9,232 nucleotides of DNA from positions 1-9,232 of the forward strand of contig JAOTVO010000088.1 in NCBI GenBank assembly GCA_029863355.1, in the 5' to 3' direction. Position 1 is the first letter of the stretch. Every line of letters begins with the position of its first letter. The DNA is from Candidatus Krumholzibacteriia bacterium. GTDB lineage: Bacteria > Krumholzibacteriota > Krumholzibacteria > WVZY01 > JAKEHA01. The translations under genes and the position numbers were made by a program. Shown here in pieces: positions 1-4,780 of the stretch. The notes under the pieces were generated by a model that did no database searches, was not told the origin of the DNA, and saw nothing but the letters and a program-made list of their open reading frames with translations.

Positions 1-503
1 ACGAGCCGCGCGCGATCGTGTGGATGCGCGTCCCCGCCACGCTGCGCGGTCTGTGGCGACAGCGCCGCCGCTGGGCCACGGGGCTCGCGCAGGTGCTGCG
101 CCGCTACGGCCGCCAGGCCGTCGCGTGGAAGTCGCGGCGGCTGTGGCCGCTCATCTTCGAGTCGTTCTTGTCCCTGGCGTGGGCGTACTGCTTCGTGTTC
201 CTGACCACGCTGTGGATCATTTCGTACTCCGCCGGTTATCCGCCCATCGGCGCGTCTCCCATTCCCAACTGGTGGGGCATGCTCATCGCCACCATGTGCC
301 TCGCGCAGCTCCTGACCGGCGTGCTGCTGGACCGGAGATACGACCGGCGCATTCCGCTCTACTACGTCATGGCGATCTTCTACCCGCTCGTGTACTGGAT
401 CATCATGGCCGTCGTCACCGCTCTGTCCACGCCGCGCGCCATCATGGAGTCGCACACGCGGCGCGCGCCCGTGCGCTGGAAGCCCGTGCGGGGGGGTGCG
501 TAA
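1..503 (+). CDS. pgaC: PgaC-type poly-beta-1,6-GlcNAc synthase, family 2 glycosyltransferase (3' part only)
   Basis: The C-terminal 166 residues of a processive GT2 membrane glycosyltransferase are visible, reading in frame from base 3; the start lies left of the window. E. coli PgaC is about 440 residues, so roughly 275 residues are missing. The stretch EPRAIVW, then PATLRGLWRQRRRWATG, matches the PgaC/IcaA region holding the QxxRW motif (here QRRRW, bases 60-74) that binds the acceptor polymer. Three hydrophobic segments follow (visible residues about 49-73, 89-109 and 120-141), the last with the YPLVYWII pattern typical of PgaC. In this family the enzyme polymerises UDP-GlcNAc at the inner membrane and passes the chain to the periplasm. 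The gene ends in TAATG, sharing one base with the following PgaA-like gene, so the two are probably translationally coupled. The substrate is inferred from family and context; a related beta-linked hexosamine polymer is possible. Confidence 0.9.
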   Translation, partial: EPRAIVWMRVPATLRGLWRQRRRWATGLAQVLRRYGRQAVAWKSRRLWPLIFESFLSLAWAYCFVFLTTLWIISYSAGYPPIGASPIPNWWGMLIATMCLAQLLTGVLLDRRYDRRIPLYYVMAIFYPLVYWIIMAVVTALSTPRAIMESHTRRAPVRWKPVRGGA

Positions 504-2131
504 TGCGCGGATGGCCGGTATTCGTCGCCGTCGTGTGCGCGACCGGGGTGGCGCTCGCCGTCAACGAAGATGCCGCGCAACGGGTACGCCGCGCGCGCGC
601 GGCGGCCGGCGAGGACCGGCACCGGGAGGCCATCGCGCTCTACCTGGAGGCCGCCGCGCTCGACCGGGACGTCAAGCCGGCGATCGCGAAGGAGCTGGCT
701 CTGCAGTACACGTGGGCGGAGGTGCACGACTCGGCCGTCGTGTGGTTCACCGTCGCCACCGCCTACCACCCCGAGGACTTCGAGAACCACCTCGGCCTGG
801 CGCGCGCGCTGGCGTGGTCGGACCGGCACGACCAGGCCATCGCCTACTACCGCCACATCCTTCCCATGGCGGGCGAGCGCGAGACGGAGGTGCGCCTGGC
901 CATCGCCAAGGTGACGAGCTGGAAGGACGACTACGCCGGCGCGGTGGCCCTTTACGACAGCATCCTCGCCGACGAGCCCGACAACCTCGATGCGCGCGTC
1001 GGCCGCGCGCAGACCATCAACTGGTCCGGACGTCACCGCGAGGCGGCGTCGCTCTACGACGAGATGCTCGCCGCACACCCCGACAACGCGGAGGTGCGCG
1101 GGGGCCTGGCCGAAGCCTACCGGTGGATGGGAAGGCCCGACCTCGCCGCGGGCGTGCTCGCCGGCGCTGACGGGGACGAGCTCGCGGAACTCTCCGGCGA
1201 GATTGCGCGCGCGCGCGCGCCGGGCGCGACCTACACCTACGCGCAGAACCGGGACAGCGACGACATCGAGCGCCGCCGCCACGAGTTCATCGCCGGCCTC
1301 TCGCCCGACTATCTCTCGCGAGGGCGCGGCTACTACGCGCACACACGCATCACGCAGCCGTTGCTTCCCGAGGTCGCCCGCGACGAGCTGAAGCTCCTCC
1401 TCGACCGGCGCTTCTCCAGTCTGCTCGCGCTTTCATTCAACCTCGGCTACCAGTGGAACGATTTCAACCGCACCGCGCTCGGTCCGGAAGCGTTCTGGAA
1501 GGAAGACCTCGACCTTTTCGTCTTCGACGGCTATCTCACGGTCACGCCGGGCGATTACCTGCGCATGGACTTCGGCGCCTACCGCGGCTCGCTCGACAAC
1601 CCCGAGCCCGTCTTCCGCGGCATTAGCGTCTTCGAACTCAACGCCGGCGTGGACTGGCGCTTCACCCCGCGGTGGATGGCGGTGACCTCGGCGGCGTGGA
1701 CCGATTTCAGCGACGACAACGACAAGTTCGCATTCTCGGAGCGTCTCGTATGGGAGCCGCGCGCGCGCATCCCCGGCCCCGTGCCCAACCGCGTGCGCTC
1801 GCACACCGTCTTCGGCTTCTTCGACTTTTCGAAGACGCTCGACCACGGCTACTACAACCCCGACCGCTACCTCACGCTCTACGAGCGCCTCGAGATCGAG
1901 ATCGACCTCGCCCGCTTCCAGTTCGTCCTGGGCGGGCGCATCGGGCTCGAAAAGGAAGACTCGGCGGACTGGTACGGTTCGGGCGCGCTCGACGGCTCGG
2001 TGTCGGCGCGCGTGGCTGGCGGGTTCACCCTCACCGCCGGCGTCTACGCGTCGCAGTCGCGCCTGGACACGCGCTCCGGTTACAACGCCGACGGGTTCAC
2101 CATCACCGCGGACTACCGCTTCGCGCGCTGA
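503..2131 (+). CDS. pgaA: PgaA-like exopolysaccharide export porin (TPR domain plus outer-membrane beta-barrel)
   Basis: 542 residues. The open frame extends much further upstream, but ATG 503 is chosen because it follows a G-rich ribosome site (490-496), overlaps the pgaC stop by one base, and begins a clean signal peptide (residues 1-19, ending GVALA). Residues about 21-235 are helical and TPR-like: repeated units such as REAIALYLEAAALD, AGAVALYDSILADEPDN and REAASLYDEMLAAHPDN recur about every 34-36 residues. Residues about 242-542 alternate polar and hydrophobic positions with many aromatics (RRHEFIAGLSP, LALSFNLGYQW, GFTITADYRF), as in a porin barrel. This architecture is that of PgaA, which guides PNAG through the periplasm and out of the outer membrane. 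E. coli PgaA is 807 residues with a barrel of about 300, so here the barrel is full size and the TPR part is less than half. It lies between the synthase and the deacetylase. Primary identity to PgaA is not obvious; the call rests on architecture and neighbours. Confidence 0.82.
   Translation: MRGWPVFVAVVCATGVALAVNEDAAQRVRRARAAAGEDRHREAIALYLEAAALDRDVKPAIAKELALQYTWAEVHDSAVVWFTVATAYHPEDFENHLGLARALAWSDRHDQAIAYYRHILPMAGERETEVRLAIAKVTSWKDDYAGAVALYDSILADEPDNLDARVGRAQTINWSGRHREAASLYDEMLAAHPDNAEVRGGLAEAYRWMGRPDLAAGVLAGADGDELAELSGEIARARAPGATYTYAQNRDSDDIERRRHEFIAGLSPDYLSRGRGYYAHTRITQPLLPEVARDELKLLLDRRFSSLLALSFNLGYQWNDFNRTALGPEAFWKEDLDLFVFDGYLTVTPGDYLRMDFGAYRGSLDNPEPVFRGISVFELNAGVDWRFTPRWMAVTSAAWTDFSDDNDKFAFSERLVWEPRARIPGPVPNRVRSHTVFGFFDFSKTLDHGYYNPDRYLTLYERLEIEIDLARFQFVLGGRIGLEKEDSADWYGSGALDGSVSARVAGGFTLTAGVYASQSRLDTRSGYNADGFTITADYRFAR
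1205..1220. repeat. (GC)8 alternating dinucleotide tract inside the porin gene
   Basis: Sixteen bases of uninterrupted GC dinucleotides, followed by further G/C sequence. It encodes Ala-Arg-Ala-Arg-Ala at residues 235-239, at the junction between the TPR region and the beta-barrel. Alternating GC can adopt Z-DNA and is a possible slippage site, but in DNA this GC-rich it could also be chance codon use. Confidence 0.6.
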
Positions 2132-2135
2132 GGAG
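2131..2135 (+). promoter_or_regulatory. Shine-Dalgarno site AGGAG for the deacetylase gene
   Basis: AGGAG begins on the last base of the porin stop codon and sits 5 bases before ATG 2141. It fixes the deacetylase start and shows that translation can begin directly after the porin gene. Confidence 0.8.
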
Positions 2136-2140
2136 AGAGT

Positions 2141-3190
2141 ATGCGTGGCTCCGATATCTTCCGTGATGCCGTGGGCGCGATCGTCGCCGCGCTCATCACC
2201 ATGGTTCTCTTCGTGCTGCTCATGGGAACCATGGTCATGCTGGGCCAGAGCGCGGGCGAGCGTGTGAAGACGCACATGGGCCAGAGCGCCGTGCTTGGCG
2301 ACACCCTGACCGTGGCCGCCATCGCGCCCGGGCCGGGGCCGATCGAGGTGCCCGTCCTCTGCTACCACTACTTGCGCGACGCCGGCGGTCTGCTGCGCTT
2401 CCTCAAGGTGCTCGGCTACGTCGTGCTGAGCCTGCCGCTGCTCGACGACAACGAGATCTGGACGGTCACGGCGGACGCCTTCGAGAAACAGATGCGCACG
2501 CTGCGCAACGAAGGGTTCCAGACCGTCACCCTCGAACAGCTCGACCGCTGGCAGCGCGGCCTGGGCGACCTGCCGCCGCGACCCGTCGTCATCACCTTCG
2601 ACGACGGCGACCGCAGTCTCTTCGACATCGCCTGGCCCATTCTCAGCCGCCAGGGCTTCACGGCCACCGCCTTCGTCATCACCAACCACGTCGGCGAGCA
2701 GTGGGAAGGCGTGGACGGGATGTCGTGGGCCGAGCTACGCGCCATGAGCGACAGCGGCGTGTTCGCCATCGAGTCGCACAGCCACGATCTCCACTACCGC
2801 GTCACCCACCAGAGCGCGAGTGCGCCCATCTTCCTCGCCGCCGGCGGCGGATCGGAGGCCTTCACGAGCCACGACACGTGGGAGGCAGGCATCCGCGACG
2901 ACCTCGACCGCTCGCGCGCGCTGATCGCGCGTCACATCGGACGCGAGCCCAAGTTCCTGGCCTGGCCTTTCGGGCAGGGAAACGAAGAGGTGGACCGCAT
3001 CGCTCACGACGCCGGCTTCGACCGCGTGTGCGCCATGCTCGGCGGCACAAACAGCGGCATCGACGCCGCACCTACCGCCCAGCACCAGTGGCGCCGTCAG
3101 GAGATCAACCGCATTCCCGTCACCGCGCGCACCTCGCTGCGCGGATTCCGGAAGATCCTGGCCCAGGTGTCGCCCCCCGCCGACACTTAG
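2141..3190 (+). CDS. pgaB: Membrane-anchored CE4 polysaccharide N-deacetylase, PgaB/IcaB-like
   Basis: 349 residues. A single hydrophobic helix (about 10-35) with no lipobox suggests an inner-membrane anchor with the catalytic domain in the periplasm. The carbohydrate esterase 4 (NodB homology) motifs are in order: VPVLCYHYLRD at 70-80, TFDDG at 152-156, SHSHDLH at 212-218, and AWPFG at 274-278. By family comparison D154 would be the catalytic base, and D155, H213 and H218 the metal ligands; the five-residue H-to-H step is that of PgaB (D115/H184/H189 in E. coli) rather than the commoner HxxxH. The expected role is partial N-deacetylation of a PNAG-like chain, which the porin next door needs for export. 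E. coli PgaB is a lipoprotein of about 670 residues with a second, glycoside-hydrolase domain; that domain is absent here, making it closer in size to Staphylococcus IcaB. The last gene of the operon; it ends 2 bases from the convergent lipoprotein gene. Confidence 0.88.
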   Translation: MRGSDIFRDAVGAIVAALITMVLFVLLMGTMVMLGQSAGERVKTHMGQSAVLGDTLTVAAIAPGPGPIEVPVLCYHYLRDAGGLLRFLKVLGYVVLSLPLLDDNEIWTVTADAFEKQMRTLRNEGFQTVTLEQLDRWQRGLGDLPPRPVVITFDDGDRSLFDIAWPILSRQGFTATAFVITNHVGEQWEGVDGMSWAELRAMSDSGVFAIESHSHDLHYRVTHQSASAPIFLAAGGGSEAFTSHDTWEAGIRDDLDRSRALIARHIGREPKFLAWPFGQGNEEVDRIAHDAGFDRVCAMLGGTNSGIDAAPTAQHQWRRQEINRIPVTARTSLRGFRKILAQVSPPADT

Positions 3191-3192
3191 CG

Positions 3193-3951
3193 TCAGCGCC
3201 CCCCTTCGAGCCATGCGCCCGTGAGGTAAGTCGTCTCGTGCCTGACGATGACGATGACCTCCCCGGTGGTAACGTCCATCGCGTTCGTCTCGCCGTGGCG
3301 CACGCTGCTCACCAGACCCAGGCGCGCGTACCAGTCGAAGGCAAAATCGTCGGGGCCCGACGAGCGGTAGTCGATCCGCAGCCGCCAGGTCGGCGTGTCC
3401 TTCCCATCCACCGTGAGCGTCTCCTCGCCCTCGACGGTCATGTCGGCATAGGTGATGCCGGCGCGGTTCCATTTGGCGCCCGCTTCGAGCGGGTAGGCGA
3501 GCAGGACGGCCTCGCCGACGGAGTCGGCCGGCGGAAGCTCGCCCGGCGGCACCCTGCCGTCCACGACCGCCCGGTAGAGACCCGTCGAGTCCTGGCGGAA
3601 GCGCTCCCAGGATTCGACGGTGTCCGGCGGTTGTCCGTCGATGATGAACTGTTCCCACTCCACGAGGTAGGTCCGGCCCGCGATGACCTCTTCCGCAACG
3701 ATCTCGCGCAGCGCGCGCGCCGTGGCCAGGTAGGGGGGAAAGATCTCCCTGTCAGCGTCGTTTAAGTAGCGGATGTCGAGCGCGCGGTCGAACTCCCAGC
3801 GGTTGCCGATGGCAAGCGGATAGAAGGGACCGTCGTCGGGCGGGGGGACCCGCGAGGGCGCGAGCGGCGAATCCTCGCCGCATGCCGAGAGAAGTAGCAC
3901 CAGCACGATGCCGCCGAGAAACGTGTAGCGCCGTGAGTACAATGAGCGCAT
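3193..3951 (-). CDS. Predicted lipoprotein of unknown function
   Basis: 252 residues. ATG 3951 is supported by a strong GGAGGTG site 7 bases upstream. The N-terminus is a lipoprotein signal: RR at 7-8, hydrophobic core 11-21, and lipobox LSAC with the modified Cys at 24. The +2 residue is Gly, so outer-membrane sorting is likely. A Pro-rich linker (to about residue 42) leads into FYPLAIGNRWEF, an opening I know from many uncharacterised lipoproteins of delta-proteobacterial and FCB-type genomes. The rest reads as beta-rich, with strands such as RTYLVEWEQFIIDG and TPTWRLRIDYRS; no catalytic motif stands out. GC content matches the host rather than the two genes upstream. It is only 6 bases downstream of the small membrane protein gene, so co-transcription is likely. 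It converges with the PNAG-like operon and is probably unrelated to it. Function not recognised. Confidence 0.85.
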   Translation of the reverse strand: MRSLYSRRYTFLGGIVLVLLLSACGEDSPLAPSRVPPPDDGPFYPLAIGNRWEFDRALDIRYLNDADREIFPPYLATARALREIVAEEVIAGRTYLVEWEQFIIDGQPPDTVESWERFRQDSTGLYRAVVDGRVPPGELPPADSVGEAVLLAYPLEAGAKWNRAGITYADMTVEGEETLTVDGKDTPTWRLRIDYRSSGPDDFAFDWYARLGLVSSVRHGETNAMDVTTGEVIVIVRHETTYLTGAWLEGGR

Positions 3952-3957
3952 GCCGGT

Positions 3958-4248
3958 TCACCTCCAAGCAGTACCGCCGTGGCTTCCACCAACCCATCTT
4001 GCAACCAAATTGTTTAGAGAAGCTCCAATCACTCCTGTCATAAATCCAAAGGTAGCAAATACTATTGGCATACCTATGAGTGCAAAAAATGCGAGTGCTG
4101 TACCCCAATTCACCGAACCTGTAGTGACTACATCATAAATAGCCCCACCAAATGAATATAGTATCCCAGCAATTAAACCTACATATGCCATCAGAATAGC
4201 CTGCAATTTTGCGGAGGAAAGAACTCCTATTCGTTTTAATTGTGCCAT
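3958..4248 (-). CDS. Small two-helix membrane protein (uncharacterised family)
   Basis: 96 residues. A basic N-terminus (MAQLKRIGVLSSAKLQAI) leads into helix 1 (about 17-37, GLIAGILYSFGGAIYDV) and helix 2 (about 50-78, ALAFFALIGMPIVFATFGF). The pattern resembles small membrane proteins of the DUF3566-like sort that end near a VAKW(V/I)GG motif; here VARWVGG is at 82-88. The function is unknown in that family. The gene is about 40% GC by hand count, far below its flanks, with many A/T-ending codons. It starts 7 bases after the YCII stop, with no strong ribosome site of its own, so translational coupling is plausible. Its last eight residues (SHGGTAWR) are in GC-rich sequence beyond the composition change, and may be a tail gained when the gene was joined to local DNA. 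Confidence 0.8.
   Translation of the reverse strand: MAQLKRIGVLSSAKLQAILMAYVGLIAGILYSFGGAIYDVVTTGSVNWGTALAFFALIGMPIVFATFGFMTGVIGASLNNLVARWVGGSHGGTAWR
3959..3965 (-). promoter_or_regulatory. Shine-Dalgarno site GGAGGTG for the lipoprotein gene
   Basis: On the minus strand GGAGGTG ends 7 bases before ATG 3951. It overlaps the stop codon (3958-3960) and last codons of the membrane-protein gene, so the lipoprotein start is well defined and the two genes are physically interlocked. Confidence 0.8.
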
Positions 4249-4560
4249 TACTTGTCTACTTCGACATCATTTCATAGACCCTGATGCCCGATATGTACGG
4301 ATTGCTTTGCGCCATCTTCTCTGCATCATCAAGGCTGTTCGCGCTCACGATCGTGAAGCCGGTGATGGATTCCAGTCCCAGTGGCAAATCCTTGGTTCCA
4401 GCTTTCGAGATTTCTCGACCACCACTGAAATGCCCCCCCATGTCGATAATATTGTCTTTCATTGACTCGAACCACTTGCCCCAGGCTGCCATGATTTCTG
4501 GCGTGGGCTTTTCAAACCCGTAGTGCAAAAGAACAAATTTCTTCACTGTTCTCTCCTTGC
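3985..4560. other. Low-GC island carrying two small genes
   Basis: Hand counting gives about 40% GC for 3991-4250 and about 49% for 4251-4550, against about 67% in a sampled stretch of the neighbouring lipoprotein gene. The left edge is sharp, near base 3985-3990, and the right edge is gradual through 4560-4620. No integrase, transposase, direct repeat or tRNA is visible at the borders, so the route of acquisition is unknown. Confidence 0.7.
4256..4546 (-). CDS. YCII-related domain protein
   Basis: 96 residues, the whole length of one YCII-related (PF03795) domain. The start is GTG 4546, with AAGGAG 6 bases upstream. It opens MKKFVLLHYGFEKPTPEIMAAWGKWFESM, the pattern of the DGPF/YCII group: a first strand ending in His-Tyr, then a helix with the conserved xAWxxW element (residues 20-25). 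After that come IIDMGGHFSGGREI (33-46) and a ferredoxin-like second half, ITGFTIVSANSLDDAEKMAQSNPYI (61-85). Members are small soluble proteins. A few act as muconolactone-isomerase-like or dehalogenase-like enzymes and most have no known reaction, so no substrate is assigned. First gene of a three-gene minus-strand run. At about 49% GC it differs from the host and also from the gene downstream, which may mean separate origins. Confidence 0.85.
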   Translation of the reverse strand: MKKFVLLHYGFEKPTPEIMAAWGKWFESMKDNIIDMGGHFSGGREISKAGTKDLPLGLESITGFTIVSANSLDDAEKMAQSNPYISGIRVYEMMSK

Positions 4561-4727
4561 TCTTGGTTGTTGCCGCGATCGTCTCGTGCGCTTACTCGTC
4601 GTGGCTTCGAGCGTTCTATTTCTTCTTCATGCGTCGAGTCCAGCCGCGCCGAAGCTGTGCCGGTAGCTTCCACCCCCGCCAAAAGGGTAAGACCTCGTAG
4701 GCACTGGCACAAGCGGGAACCGAACGC
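4547..4727 (-). other. Leader/intergenic region upstream of the YCII gene
   Basis: 181 bases between the upstream terminator and the YCII start. It must hold the promoter of the YCII unit, but I see no convincing -35/-10 pair. It contains the YCII ribosome site AAGGAG (4553-4558) and a 6-bp inverted repeat (GAAGCT/AGCTTC, arms 4651-4656 and 4665-4670, 8-base loop). No convincing short ORF, tRNA or attC-like core site was seen. Confidence 0.5.
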
Positions 4728-4760
4728 AAAAAAAGAGGCCGGACTCCCGTCCGGCCTCTT
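4728..4760 (-). terminator. Rho-independent terminator of the metalloprotease transcript
   Basis: A perfect 12-bp stem (AAGAGGCCGGAC at 4733-4744 pairs with GTCCGGCCTCTT at 4749-4760) with a 4-base loop. On the minus strand it is followed by seven T residues (4734-4728), the first two of which also belong to the stem. It lies 20 bases past the metalloprotease stop and points the right way. It separates that unit from the YCII unit, which therefore needs its own promoter. Confidence 0.92.
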
Positions 4761-4780
4761 CTCGCTCTGTTTCCGTGTTC

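Noticed and set aside
20..502. Upstream extension of the porin frame to base 20
   Set aside because: Translates to Arg/His/Ala-rich nonsense overlapping the clear PgaC sequence; the signal peptide begins at ATG 503.
380..1342. Minus-strand open frame opposite the TPR region
   Set aside because: Low-complexity Ala/Val/Arg/Gly composition and no ribosome site; shadow of the porin gene.
1433..2689. Long minus-strand open frame opposite the porin and deacetylase
   Set aside because: Its protein is rich in Val, Arg, Glu and His with no domain pattern, and it mirrors two well-supported plus-strand genes; typical of shadow frames in GC-rich DNA.
2701..3765. Plus-strand open frame spanning the deacetylase end and the lipoprotein
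   Set aside because: Arg/Pro-rich product crossing two real genes in other frames; no recognisable motif.
4684..4712. TTGTGC/TACCCT pair as promoter for the YCII unit
   Set aside because: Only 3 of 6 matches in each box, despite 17-base spacing; too weak to call.
4561..4727. Integron attC-like site beside the low-GC genes
   Set aside because: No recognisable GTTRRRY/RYYYAAC core pair or paired long imperfect inverted repeat was found, and no integrase is present.
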